Source: a virus
Direction: 5' to 3' (one strand)
Length of the DNA stretch: 37,617 nt
IMG/VR virus record: IMGVR_UViG_3300044646_002660
Coordinates: 1 to 37,617 of that record
The notes beneath the pieces were generated by a model. The model did no database searches. It was not told where the DNA came from and saw only the letters and a program-made list of their open reading frames with translations. The position numbers and the translations under genes are program-made. Positions 1-7,850 of the stretch are shown here, one piece after another. The stretch's first letter is position 1. Every line of letters starts with the position of its first letter.

Positions 1-127
1 CAGCGGCGGCACGGTCGAGAAGCTCTTGAGCGAGGCCTGCGGCGATGACTCCTTCGGCAGCAGTGGCGCGGCTGATCTCGTTGTTGAGGTTCGTTGTGAG
101 GGTCGAATCCGCTGCGGAGCGAAGCGA
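1..127. repeat. 127-bp exact repeat, copy 1 (matches 34588-34714)
   Basis: Bases 1-127 match 34588-34714 base for base and differ at base 128 (a versus g). An exact repeat of 127 bases starting at the very edge is what a de Bruijn assembler run at k=127 leaves at the end of a contig. The coding frame (fibre coiled coil) is the same in both copies. The identity is seen directly; the assembly explanation is inference. Confidence 0.9.
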
Positions 128-316
128 AGCCTCGGCTGCTACGGCGTCAGAAACGAAGGTCTTCTTTGCGAAGACATGCTCGCCGCCGATTGGCAGGACG
201 CCTTCGGCTGTGCCGATGAAAAGGGATTTGTTGAGTGTGTCGAATGCGACTTCACCAGTTTGAAGCGAGACCGGAGAACCGGAACCGCGCTTGATGCGAA
301 TGATAGGATTGGCCAT
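1..316 (-). CDS. Coiled-coil tail fibre protein, partial at window edge
   Basis: The first 105 residues of a fibre protein that runs off the window at base 1. It opens with a short domain (residues 1-50, motifs RIKRGSGSPVSL, GE, KSLFIGTA) typical of phage fibre N-termini, then an alanine-rich heptad-like region (AAEASLRSAADS, NEISRATAAEG) expected to form a trimeric coiled coil. It is allelic to the complete gene at 33986-34903, with its first 127 bases at the edge identical to 34588-34714. Closing the map on that overlap gives an intact 918-bp frame, the same length as the other allele. The start is the ATG at 316, preceded by a C/A-rich leader with no close Shine-Dalgarno sequence. The fibre role is inferred from repeats and neighbours. 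Confidence 0.8.
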   Translation of the reverse strand, partial: MANPIIRIKRGSGSPVSLQTGEVAFDTLNKSLFIGTAEGVLPIGGEHVFAKKTFVSDAVAAEASLRSAADSTLTTNLNNEISRATAAEGVIAAGLAQELLDRAAA

Positions 317-360
317 GTGATTAGTGGGTTGTTGGTTGGGTTTCGTTCTTGGGGAAATTG

Positions 361-588
361 TCAAAAATTGCCGCAGTCGATGACGGGGATAGTGAGCGCG
401 TAGGCGCTTGCTGAGGGCGACCAGCGGTAGGGCATGCCTTCATCCATCGCCATATACAGGCGGTCGGCTTTTCCGATGCTCGGGAAGCTCAAGCGGTTCG
501 GGTATTCGACGATGACGGGAGGCAGGCTGAGGTTGAAGCCAGAGAGATCGAGCGTCTGCGTGATGTTGGATTCGGTGATCGTTGTCAT
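361..588 (-). CDS. Small tail-fibre accessory protein (75 aa)
   Basis: A 75-residue protein starting MTTITES. The start at 588 is chosen because its ATG overlaps the stop of the preceding gene (ATGA) and because the allele at 34960-35196 has the same arrangement; an upstream in-frame ATG at 618 would lie inside the preceding gene. The central motif EYPNR..FPS.G.A...Y.A.D.G.PYRW is a phage fibre pattern seen in many virion adhesins. It probably sits in the adhesin complex next to the coiled-coil fibre, which follows after a 44-base leader. The exact role is unknown. Confidence 0.75.
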   Translation of the reverse strand: MTTITESNITQTLDLSGFNLSLPPVIVEYPNRLSFPSIGKADRLYMAMDEGMPYRWSPSASAYALTIPVIDCGNF

Positions 589-1499
589 GCGTAGACGAGG
601 GTCTCCCGGTTGAGCCACGATCCAATGGCCGAGGCGGTTGAAAGCACGCGACCGGCGGTGTTGAGTGTGCTGCGTTTAATAGTCCAAGTGCTCGCTGTCT
701 CTGGCAGGGCTGGCGCGGCGGGGCGGTTGGCGTTGAGCAGTCGGCCACTGTAGGTGGTGAGGCCGTTTGAGCTTTGGTCGAATGCGTAGATGTAGAGGGT
801 GGGATCGATGGGGCGCTGGACGCTGCGGAGGCCGAGGGCGGTGGCGACGAGGAGTTGACCGGCGGCGGGATACCCATCGAGGAAAATGATTTTTCCCGTG
901 GCGAGGTTCACGATGTAGTCCACGCCTGGCGCTTGGAGGACGCCGTTAAGGGTCACGATGACATGGGAGGGGTTTGCCGAAGCGAGGCCGCTCACGGAGT
1001 AGGTGTCGGCGAGGCCGTCCGCCGTGTGCGTGGTGGTGGTGATTGAAAGTTCGGGCGCAGAGGCGACAACTGCGGCCGCGAAGTCAGTTATCTGGTTCGC
1101 TGTGTGGGTGTGGACGGCTGGAGCTTTGCCGTCGAGCTGGGTCTGGAGGCTGCCGATCGATGCGGCTGCTTCTGCGATGGAGTCGAGCGCGGCGGGGTCC
1201 AGGTTGGCCGTGATGTAGTCGATGCGCTGGCCGAGGGCTGTGTCTGCGGATGCAAGAGCGGCGAGGTCGGCAGGCAGGCCGGTGATCTCGCTCTTAAGGT
1301 GCTGGTGAGGAGATGGCGGGAATGTGGCAGGCTTGCCTGTTATCGCCTCCCACCTCGTAGCCAAGCTGGTGACGACGCCCGCTGCGTCGATGGTCGCAAA
1401 GTCGCCGTTCGGCAGTAGATACAGGCGCTTGCCCGAGGCGGGAACCTCTGGCGCGCTTCCGGCGATGCCGAAATTTATGAACCGGACGAGATTGCTCAT
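585..1499 (-). CDS. Receptor-binding tail fibre protein, split C-terminal partner (304 aa)
   Basis: The N-terminus (residues 1-50, FINFGIAG, LLPNGDFATID) is a short fibre-attachment-like domain. It is followed by two histidine motifs of tail fibres (HQHLKSEITGL, HTHTANQITDF) with coiled-coil residues between, and a C-terminal domain ending in WTIKRSTLNTAGR and GSWLNRETL. From the first histidine motif onward it matches the C-terminal two thirds of the 462-residue protein at 35193-36581, so the same fibre is one gene there and two genes here. HxH motifs in T4-type fibres bind metal ions within trimers. The ATG overlaps the stop of the 176-aa gene (ATGA), so the two halves are translationally coupled. 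Receptor binding is inferred. Confidence 0.8.
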   Translation of the reverse strand: MSNLVRFINFGIAGSAPEVPASGKRLYLLPNGDFATIDAAGVVTSLATRWEAITGKPATFPPSPHQHLKSEITGLPADLAALASADTALGQRIDYITANLDPAALDSIAEAAASIGSLQTQLDGKAPAVHTHTANQITDFAAAVVASAPELSITTTTHTADGLADTYSVSGLASANPSHVIVTLNGVLQAPGVDYIVNLATGKIIFLDGYPAAGQLLVATALGLRSVQRPIDPTLYIYAFDQSSNGLTTYSGRLLNANRPAAPALPETASTWTIKRSTLNTAGRVLSTASAIGSWLNRETLVYA

Positions 1500-2026
1500 G
1501 GTGTCATGAATCCGATGCCATTAAGTGCGCTGTGAGCGAGGAAGGCTTGGCGGGTGCGCAGCGGGGTCATCCACTTGGTGTGGTCTGTGCCTGCTTCGGC
1601 TTCGGCTTGGGTGGCTTTGCCGTCTGGGATGGTCGCAGGTGTGCCTTCGGTGCCGAGGATGACCGAGTTCTGAATTTCGACTTGGAGCGTGGCCGTGCGG
1701 GTGGTCTCGCCGGGGCGGGCGTATCGGACCTCGAGGAGGGCGTCGGCTTTTGCGGTGTCGCCGGGGAGCAGGGCTTCGACTCCGGCGGTATAGAGGTCGA
1801 GGTATCCGCTGTCAGCTACGGCGAGAAAGTTGGCGTCGCCGAATGCTTGCTTGAGCGCGACTTTGGTGACGGTGCCGCTTGGAGCCGCTACAGGCGCGCC
1901 TCGCTGGACGAAAATGACCTCGATGGGGAGCAGGTCGCGGCGTTTGAGCACCAGCGACGGCAGTGCGGCGGAGGATGCCGCTGACTTGACGAAACGCCGG
2001 GTGGTGAGGTCTACAAAAAGTTTCAT
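1496..2026 (-). CDS. Fibre shaft / baseplate-attachment protein, N-terminal partner (176 aa)
   Basis: Begins MKLFVDLTTRRFVKS and is a stand-alone copy of the ~150-residue N-terminal module that also begins the 520-aa protein (4242-5804) and the 462-aa protein (35193-36581). Shared landmarks are VLKRRDL..VEVIFV, FLAVADS, ALLEVRY.R.GE.TRTATL and NSVILG.EG. All three copies reach the K(W/A)TTPLR-like segment, after which the sequences diverge. The module probably anchors fibres to the tail tip, with the swapped C-terminus making contact with the host. A stem-loop lies directly before the start codon. The function is inferred from modular architecture; I do not recognise a named family. Confidence 0.8.
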   Translation of the reverse strand: MKLFVDLTTRRFVKSAASSAALPSLVLKRRDLLPIEVIFVQRGAPVAAPSGTVTKVALKQAFGDANFLAVADSGYLDLYTAGVEALLPGDTAKADALLEVRYARPGETTRTATLQVEIQNSVILGTEGTPATIPDGKATQAEAEAGTDHTKWMTPLRTRQAFLAHSALNGIGFMTP

Positions 2027-2044
2027 GCCGCTCTTTCAGCGGCA
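2026..2044 (-). promoter_or_regulatory. Stem-loop abutting the start codon of the 176-aa fibre gene
   Basis: Seven-base arms (TGCCGCT / AGCGGCA) around a CTTTC loop end exactly at the start codon. The other MKLF allele has an equivalent hairpin with a different loop at 36581-36598. Stem preserved while the loop differs suggests an RNA structure controlling initiation; the third paralogue at 5804 lacks it. Confidence 0.5.
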
Positions 2045-2068
2045 TGGGTGTCAAATGCTCTGGCTCGC

Positions 2069-2356
2069 TCAGGGAGCGGGCGGGAGGGATTCCAGTTCGG
2101 CGCGCTTGGCTTCGATGCGGGCGTCGAGTTCGGCCTCGTCGGTGGTCCAGTGGAGCCGCTCGCAGAAAAGGAGGTTTTCGTAGGTGACCTCAGCCTCTTC
2201 AAACATATCCTCCGGGCGTGGCAGTTCGCCGGGGTTGGCGGCGAGGAGCGCGGAGAGATCGCGCAGCCGCCGCTCACTGCGCACGGCGGCGGGGTCCCAG
2301 TAATTCACCCGGCAGGATTGGCCCAGGTAAGCGTCTTTTGTGGTGGTGATGGTCAT
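2069..2356 (-). CDS. Putative tail-fibre assembly/chaperone protein (95 aa)
   Basis: A 95-residue acidic, helix-rich protein (MFEEAEVTYENLLFCERLHWTT, then ELDARIEAKRAELES). It directly follows the 629-aa receptor-binding protein with an ATGA stop/start overlap. A small charged protein encoded immediately after a fibre gene is the usual position of a fibre-assembly chaperone, as with lambda Tfa, but no Tfa-like sequence is visible, so this is inference from context. The shorter cassette at the right end of the window has no counterpart, so it probably travels with the 629-aa protein. Confidence 0.6.
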   Translation of the reverse strand: MTITTTKDAYLGQSCRVNYWDPAAVRSERRLRDLSALLAANPGELPRPEDMFEEAEVTYENLLFCERLHWTTDEAELDARIEAKRAELESLPPAP

Positions 2357-4242
2357 GCAGTAGGCGAGGTGACGACGAGCTGGTCAGCGGCGTTGTAGTA
2401 GCTCAGGCGCGGGACTCCCGAAGAGTTTAGGAAAATTGTTTTGCTATAATTGTTATAAACAAGCGAGGCCGAAGATAAAGAAGTGTTTGTAATAATATTA
2501 GTTCCGATTGTATTATTTCTGAAATAATTGCTAATTATGTTATTTGTAAAATAAGAATCGATTTTATTTCCAATAAAAAAACTTCCGATAGTATTGTATC
2601 GAAATTCACTTCCTATATTATTCCAATAAAAATTAGCTCCAATGTTATTATTTCTAAAAGCATCTCCTATTGTATTACTACCAAAATCTCCAACAATTTT
2701 ATTATTGGAAAAATTTGCGCCAACCGTAACTCTTGAAATAATTTCTATATCATTTGAATTGAAACCATTTCCTATAAGGCAACTATAAAAAATATTTCTT
2801 ATAATGTTGTCTGTAAATGTTCCTAATGTTGTTATACCAATAGATGCTGCCGTAATTCTATTTCCGCTAAATCCATTTCCTATATTATTAAATGCAAAAT
2901 CTCTTTTTATTAAATTTGAATTAAATCCAGTTGATAATTTATTTTTTCTAAGGGCAGGACCAAAAATATTGCCTGCACATTTACCTTCAAAAGTATTATC
3001 CGAAGCCTGTGACCCTACTGTATTGTGCCAAAAAGTATCAGCTATATTGTTTTCAAACATTGAATGGATAATATTTTTACCGCAATTTTGCCCAAAGATA
3101 TTATCAATTATATAATAGCCAAGAATATTTCTATCAAATACATCACCTGTTTTTAAACCAATTGTAGATTTAAAAATATTAGAACTTGAATTGCTTCCAA
3201 GAACTATATTTTTAACTCCTTGTGTAAATATATTACTATGGCTTCCAGCTCCTATTTTCACATAAGCACTAGTTTCTGAAAAAACGCCAACATCTTCTGC
3301 TGTGGTTGTAAATGTTGGTTTTTGTATTCTTGAAGAAGTTAATGGTGGCAGATTTATGAGGTATTGCCAATTATTATTGAATTCGCTTATTGGTTTATAA
3401 GCAATGAATCCCCAAGATTCATCTGTTGGAAAATATGTTAACCCTTCGTTATAATCTGAAACTGGTTGCCAATTAAAAAAATTACTTAAAGGAACATTTA
3501 TGTTATCCGAAATTGCAAAATACAATTTATTGTTTGACTTTACAACATCGAGTTCTTTATAATTTACTGAAGAACTCCATTCCGATATAGTAGACAAATC
3601 AGGGCGACAACAATTTACTGTGATATGCCTAAAATCATATGGCATATCAATATCCCATTTATTATCTATCCTTCTAAAGATTAAGCCTTTGATTCCTGTA
3701 ATGGATACAGAATTGTTTAGATACCCCCAATTATAGGATGTAGTTGCTTCAAAATCATAATAAATTGTGTCTGTTGGATACAGGTCGGAATATGCTATTG
3801 GCGAGAACTTATTAACCGCGATTGCAAGCACATTTAATGGTTCAAGGACTGGGCTTGTTTTTACGGTCGTGTCATTGATGCTTTGGTTCCACCATTTAAG
3901 CTGGAAATCCGTGATCTTGTAATACTGCCCAGGCACGAGCTGGCTGGCGTCTTTGAGCGCTTTCAGCTCGGCATAGGTTTTGGAAATGATCAGCGCGCCT
4001 TCTGGCACGCCGCCGGATGCTGTGGTCTTTTCGACAAAATTCGCATCGGCGGTGCCGTCGCGGAACCAGTATTCGGTAACGGCGCCGGAGGTTTCGACTC
4101 CGACTGTTAAGCCCTTGTAGCGCGTGGCGGCAGGGATGTCGGCGAGCGCGGCGGCGGTGCTGGCGTAGGGGCCGTATTTGGCATCGATGGGCTTGGCGGC
4201 TCCTACGACGATTCCGGCTGAGAGTTCGATTCCGGTTGGCAT
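2353..4242 (-). CDS. Beta-helix receptor-binding protein with AT-rich foreign core (629 aa)
   Basis: Residues 1-120 are GC-rich phage sequence with a fibre-type segment (YASTAAALADIPAATRYKGLTV ending in W.RDGT) and an ITDFQLKWW motif. Residues ~120-600 are written in strikingly AT-rich codons and end in about 250 residues of a short repeat of the form N.IG..F..N, the pattern of a parallel beta-helix or beta-solenoid. The last ~25 residues return to phage codon usage (VPRLSYYNAADQLVV). The mosaic shows a receptor- or glycan-binding core acquired from a low-GC source between resident ends. The start overlaps the stop of the 520-aa gene (TAATG). Similar repeats occur in glycan-binding tail proteins of gut phages; substrate unknown. 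Confidence 0.8.
   Translation of the reverse strand: MPTGIELSAGIVVGAAKPIDAKYGPYASTAAALADIPAATRYKGLTVGVETSGAVTEYWFRDGTADANFVEKTTASGGVPEGALIISKTYAELKALKDASQLVPGQYYKITDFQLKWWNQSINDTTVKTSPVLEPLNVLAIAVNKFSPIAYSDLYPTDTIYYDFEATTSYNWGYLNNSVSITGIKGLIFRRIDNKWDIDMPYDFRHITVNCCRPDLSTISEWSSSVNYKELDVVKSNNKLYFAISDNINVPLSNFFNWQPVSDYNEGLTYFPTDESWGFIAYKPISEFNNNWQYLINLPPLTSSRIQKPTFTTTAEDVGVFSETSAYVKIGAGSHSNIFTQGVKNIVLGSNSSSNIFKSTIGLKTGDVFDRNILGYYIIDNIFGQNCGKNIIHSMFENNIADTFWHNTVGSQASDNTFEGKCAGNIFGPALRKNKLSTGFNSNLIKRDFAFNNIGNGFSGNRITAASIGITTLGTFTDNIIRNIFYSCLIGNGFNSNDIEIISRVTVGANFSNNKIVGDFGSNTIGDAFRNNNIGANFYWNNIGSEFRYNTIGSFFIGNKIDSYFTNNIISNYFRNNTIGTNIITNTSLSSASLVYNNYSKTIFLNSSGVPRLSYYNAADQLVVTSPTA
2420..3880. other. 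AT-rich island inside the 629-aa fibre gene
   Basis: About 1.46 kb of A+T-dominated sequence in a genome that is otherwise GC-rich, with both boundaries inside a continuous reading frame. It encodes the beta-helix and the domain before it. No insertion-sequence ends, transposase or recombinase accompany it, so exchange by homologous recombination at conserved ends is the simplest explanation. Confidence 0.85.
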
Positions 4243-5804
4243 TAGGTGTTCCTGAGTTCGATGTTGGCGGCGGAGTTCGTGAGCGCTCCGGCGGAGGTGT
4301 GGATTTTGTAACCTTGCGTCCAGAGGGCGGTGGTGACGCTGAGGGTGGTGACGGGCTGGAAAACGACGGTGATCGCGCCGTTATCCAGCGCGGTGACGAA
4401 ATACCGGGTCTTGGTCGTGCTGGTGCTGGGGTAGGCGATGGCGAGGAATTGGGCGCTGGGGGCGTAGGGGATCGTGAGCGTGCCGGTGGAGTCGGCGATG
4501 ACTTTGGTGGCGGTGCCGTTTTCGATCGCGGCGACCATGGCGGCTGCGCTGATCGGGCTGGAGGAACGGAGGTGGTAAAATGGATGGACTCCGGTGATTG
4601 CGGGTGCGCTGGTGCTGTCGGTTGCTGTGCCTGCGGCGCGGGAGGCGGCGAGGTTGGTGCCAGAGACGGATTTGTTGTCGAAATAGGTGCCGGTGCCTGC
4701 GGCGTGCGCTGCGGTGACGGCCCAGTTGTTCGAGCCGGAGACGACGGCGGTGGTGAAGGCAAGCGTATTGCCTGGCTGGGTGGTGGAGGAAATGCCGGTT
4801 CCGGTGAAGGTGTAGCCTGTGGCGTCGCCGACGAGGGGGTTGGCATTTGTGGAGCCGTTGCCGTCAAGGATAGTGCCGCGTGTGAAGGTGGCGGTGAGAG
4901 TGCGGGCGATGCTGCTGCCGACCTCGAGCACGCCGCTGGCTCCGCTCACGCCGAGGGTGATGGATTTTGCGGAGCCGACCGAGGCGAGGATGGTCGGGAA
5001 AAGGATGTCGTCCAGGACTTGGACGAGGTTCTTGGACTTCCACGAAGAGGCTGGTGCGGCGGGAGCGCCACCGACTGAGACGCTGACGACGCCATCGGCG
5101 ACCGTGGTGTTGTAGGCCGTGGCGAGGGTGTTCGAGGTTGAGGTGATGCCGGAGTTTGCTGTGACGGAGATAGCCGCCTGCGGGGGAGCCACGGCAGCGA
5201 CGGCAGCGGCGAAGTCAGTGATCTGGCTGGCGGTGTGGGTGTGGGGTGAAGGCGGGAAGGTGGCGGGTTTGCCAGCAAGATTTGCCCAGGTGAAGTTGGC
5301 GGCAGCCCATGCGCGGATCGCGTCCCAGACGCGCAGCGGAGTCGTCCACTTTTCGTTACTCGTTCCGGCCGCAGCTTCGGCGAGGGTTGCCTTGAGGCTT
5401 GGCACCGAGGCAGGGATGCCTTCGTCGCCGAGTATGACGGAGTTTTGCAGCTCCACGGCGAGCGTGGCGGTGCGCGTCTCTTCTCCTGGGCGAGTGTATT
5501 TGACCTCGAGTAATGCGGAGGCGCTGGCAGTGTTGCCGGGGAAAAGCTCCTCGACTGGCACGGTGTAGAGATTGAGCGTGCCGTCGGTCTCGGCGAGGGC
5601 GAGGAATTGAGGATCGGAGAAGCTGCGCTTAAGCGCGGTCTTGAGCGTGGTCCCGGCAGGTGTCGGCACGATGGCCAAGCGCTCGACGAATACCACCTCC
5701 ACATCCACGACATCGCGGCGTTTGAAAAAAACGCGCGCCAGCGGCACGGAGGAGTTCGGTGCCTTGAGGAATCGGCGGGTGGCGAGATCGATGTAGAATT
5801 TCAT
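4242..5804 (-). CDS. Tail fibre protein with shared N-terminal module (520 aa)
   Basis: Residues 1-165 are the shared fibre-attachment module (MKFYIDLATRRFLKA, VFFKRRDVVDVEVVFV, NSVILGDEG). Residues ~170-205 carry the fibre motif GKPATFPPSPHTHTASQITDF, found once here, twice in the 304-aa protein and in related form three times in the 462-aa protein. The remaining ~310 residues are threonine-, serine- and alanine-rich beta-structure (TGTGISSTTQPGNTLAFTT, YHLRSSSPISA, a C-terminal YFVTALDNGAITVVF) unlike the other copies, probably an alternative receptor-binding end. The gene is 7 bases downstream of the cysteine-rich gene and overlaps the 629-aa gene. It has no equivalent in the shorter cassette. 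Confidence 0.8.
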   Translation of the reverse strand: MKFYIDLATRRFLKAPNSSVPLARVFFKRRDVVDVEVVFVERLAIVPTPAGTTLKTALKRSFSDPQFLALAETDGTLNLYTVPVEELFPGNTASASALLEVKYTRPGEETRTATLAVELQNSVILGDEGIPASVPSLKATLAEAAAGTSNEKWTTPLRVWDAIRAWAAANFTWANLAGKPATFPPSPHTHTASQITDFAAAVAAVAPPQAAISVTANSGITSTSNTLATAYNTTVADGVVSVSVGGAPAAPASSWKSKNLVQVLDDILFPTILASVGSAKSITLGVSGASGVLEVGSSIARTLTATFTRGTILDGNGSTNANPLVGDATGYTFTGTGISSTTQPGNTLAFTTAVVSGSNNWAVTAAHAAGTGTYFDNKSVSGTNLAASRAAGTATDSTSAPAITGVHPFYHLRSSSPISAAAMVAAIENGTATKVIADSTGTLTIPYAPSAQFLAIAYPSTSTTKTRYFVTALDNGAITVVFQPVTTLSVTTALWTQGYKIHTSAGALTNSAANIELRNT

Positions 5805-5810
5805 CGGCGG

Positions 5811-6230
5811 TCAATTTTTCGGCTCTGTCAAACTCGGCACAGCCTCCCACTTGCCGAGCGGGCAGCGCTCGGTCGCCATGCGGAGCTTTGCCCAGGTCGA
5901 GCATTTGCAAATCTGGCAGCGGCCGGTGCCTCCCATCGCAGCGGCGTCCCATTCGGGGCAGGCGCGGCAGGTGGCTTCTCGGGCGGCGAGGATGTCTGGC
6001 GGTGTGGCGGTAAAGCCCGAGGCGGTCCAGTTGAGGAGGGATTTGCCGAGGCTCGCCGCTTGTTGCGGGAGGGTTGGAGGCGCGGCTTTGACCTGCGCGG
6101 CGTGATCTGGCGTGTTCTCGCCGCGCTCGATGCAGTGGGCGCATACGCCTTTGCTGGGGCGTCCGCCGTGCATGCCGAGGCCGCAGGCGTTTGCGTGAGC
6201 TGAGATCGGCGTGGCGTGTGGGCAGGTCAT
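5811..6230 (-). CDS. Cysteine-rich putative metal-binding tail protein (139 aa)
   Basis: Starts MTCPHATP at 6230; this start overlaps the previous stop (ATGA) and matches the allele at 36604-37029, which begins in the same way. It carries paired cysteines (GVCAHC, ATCRACPEW, RCQICKCSTW) and a final ERCPLGKW, arranged like zinc- or Fe-S-binding knuckles. The two alleles keep every one of these cysteines. It lies between the tail-tip protein and the fibre array, so a structural metal site in the tail tip or a maturation factor is likely. The C-terminal segment resembles a domain I have seen in phage tail regions but cannot name. Confidence 0.75.
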   Translation of the reverse strand: MTCPHATPISAHANACGLGMHGGRPSKGVCAHCIERGENTPDHAAQVKAAPPTLPQQAASLGKSLLNWTASGFTATPPDILAAREATCRACPEWDAAAMGGTGRCQICKCSTWAKLRMATERCPLGKWEAVPSLTEPKN

Positions 6231-6856
6231 GAGATGGCAATTACCGCCGAATAATTTACCGTGCTGCATTGAGTCTCATAAATTGGCTGGCTCATCTCTT
6301 CATCGTAACCGACTTCAATGCGAAGGCACTGCCCTACCGGAAAAGTGAATGAATGTGTCCCGATTAAATTAGCGAGTGGAATAGTTTCACCGCCGAGCCC
6401 CCCTGCCGAAAAATCAGTGGATCCGCTGAAACTATAACTTGCTCCAAGCGAAATTTCGCATCCGCCAGCACCTTTGGTAATTGAAAAACCAACTCCAACT
6501 CCAACCATAATAACTCCCCCTCCATAAATATATGAGGCACTGTTTCCTGCCCCGCAGAGACTGCCGCTCGCCGTGCCTGCGACTTCTGCATCGAGGTCTT
6601 GAGTGAAATATTCAACCGGATCGAATGGATCAACTATCGAGACAGAGTGCGATGGGAGAGTGAAGGTCATTTGACCACCACTGATGTTCCCGCCGATTGT
6701 TATGGAGGAGGCTCCTGTTAGCTCTTCTACAGAGGGACATCCGCCACATAGACCAGGCGGCACCTGCCCACAACATCCGCACGACACCGCGCGGAGGCCA
6801 GCCTCGCCGTCGGTCTTAATTTTTATGGAATTGGCAGCAGATCTTCCGAGAGTCAT
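6227..6856 (-). CDS. Tail-tip protein, variable (209 aa)
   Basis: The N-terminal 45 residues are cysteine-rich (CGCCGQ, CGGCPS), followed by a long beta-strand-forming region rich in glycine, serine and threonine (YIYGGGVIMVGVGVGFSIT) and the motif LIGTHSFTFPVG near residue 170. The partial protein at the right edge (37026-37617) occupies the same position and keeps the GTHS motif, but is otherwise very different. This suggests a fast-evolving surface-exposed tail-tip component. The start and end both overlap neighbouring genes by ATGA. No family is recognised. Confidence 0.7.
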   Translation of the reverse strand: MTLGRSAANSIKIKTDGEAGLRAVSCGCCGQVPPGLCGGCPSVEELTGASSITIGGNISGGQMTFTLPSHSVSIVDPFDPVEYFTQDLDAEVAGTASGSLCGAGNSASYIYGGGVIMVGVGVGFSITKGAGGCEISLGASYSFSGSTDFSAGGLGGETIPLANLIGTHSFTFPVGQCLRIEVGYDEEMSQPIYETQCSTVNYSAVIAIS

Positions 6857-7131
6857 GACGCCTCACATTCCTCCGTGGCGATCCATTGCAGCGCCCCACC
6901 GACAGCCCCAAGGACAAAAGTGCCCCCGCCTGGCGGTGCAGGTAGCGCCAAGCGGCGAGCTGTATGGCCTCCTGCGCCGGTGGTGGTCGAGATGAGCGAG
7001 GGGTCGGCATCCAGTGCGGCAAAATTAAAATTCCGCATAAGGTCTGCGGCGGAAATTTGCACTGGATAGCCACCTCCGCTGGCATTTTTTGCAGCGCGGG
7101 CGAGCGCCTCGAAATCGACGGGGAGAGTCAT
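6853..7131 (-). CDS. Small tail protein (92 aa)
   Basis: A 92-residue protein in a chain of overlapping tail genes (ATGA at both ends). It begins with a helical segment (PVDFEALARAAKNA), continues with SAADLMRNFNFAALDADPSLI and a glycine-proline stretch, and ends ALQWIATEECEAS. I do not recognise a family. The position between the 239-aa tail protein and the variable tail-tip protein makes a tail-tip or connector role likely. Confidence 0.65.
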   Translation of the reverse strand: MTLPVDFEALARAAKNASGGGYPVQISAADLMRNFNFAALDADPSLISTTTGAGGHTARRLALPAPPGGGTFVLGAVGGALQWIATEECEAS

Positions 7132-7847
7132 ATGGTGCCGGTGATAGTCGCAAAGTTGATGACCTTCGGAGTTCCGACTAATGTCGCCGAGGTCTCATCA
7201 AACGAGCCAAAGCCAGACCGAGTTATCGCTTTGAGCTCGGCCGTCACAGAGATCGCTCCCGTGAGGCTACCGAGGGTAAATTGTCCGTTTGGGTAAAGCC
7301 CCTTGAGCGAGGCCTTGATCGCGTCGAAAGTCGTAGAGATGATAGTAGATGAGGTATCGCCCGAGGGCAGCGGGATCGCGCTATTTGCGGCCGAGGCGGG
7401 CACGACGACACTGCGCGTCACAGCCGTCGTGGCTACGACTACCGCCATCTGCACCGGGGTCGTCGAGTTGTTCGTGCCTTCTGGCAAATTGGTGATGTTG
7501 AGGTAGGTCGGCACCTGCACGGTCGAGACATCCATCGACTTAAAATTTTTGCCGGTGGAGTTGGCGCGGCCGTAGGCGCTCACAATGTATTCCGTAAGAC
7601 CGTCCTCGCGACGACGCTCTTGAGCTTCGGGGAAGATTTTTAAGCCGTCGAGGCAAGGCGAGGAATCGCCGCCCGGCATGTTATTGCCGACTGCGAGCGC
7701 GGCGCGGTGCGCGGAGGCATTTGCCGTGCGGCCGATGTATGTCTGCGTGACGCGCACGAGGCCGCTCGGGAAGGTATCCACGGCGCGGCCGGGCTGCGGG
7801 ATGAGGCCGCTTGCGGCGGCGGTGGTGGTGTAGAGTGTGAGCGACAT
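7128..7847 (-). CDS. Distal tail / tail-tip structural protein (239 aa)
   Basis: The first gene after the tape measure in the direction of transcription, the usual place of distal tail proteins. It begins MSLTLYTTTAAASGLIPQPG and is beta-rich throughout; residues ~50-100 carry a cysteine and charged loop (PCLDGLKIFPEAQERRREDG). The 3-base gap to the tape measure stop (TAA CCC ATG) follows the leader pattern seen before other genes here. The family is not recognised; the assignment rests on synteny. Confidence 0.65.
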   Translation of the reverse strand: MSLTLYTTTAAASGLIPQPGRAVDTFPSGLVRVTQTYIGRTANASAHRAALAVGNNMPGGDSSPCLDGLKIFPEAQERRREDGLTEYIVSAYGRANSTGKNFKSMDVSTVQVPTYLNITNLPEGTNNSTTPVQMAVVVATTAVTRSVVVPASAANSAIPLPSGDTSSTIISTTFDAIKASLKGLYPNGQFTLGSLTGAISVTAELKAITRSGFGSFDETSATLVGTPKVINFATITGTI

Positions 7848-7850
7848 GGG

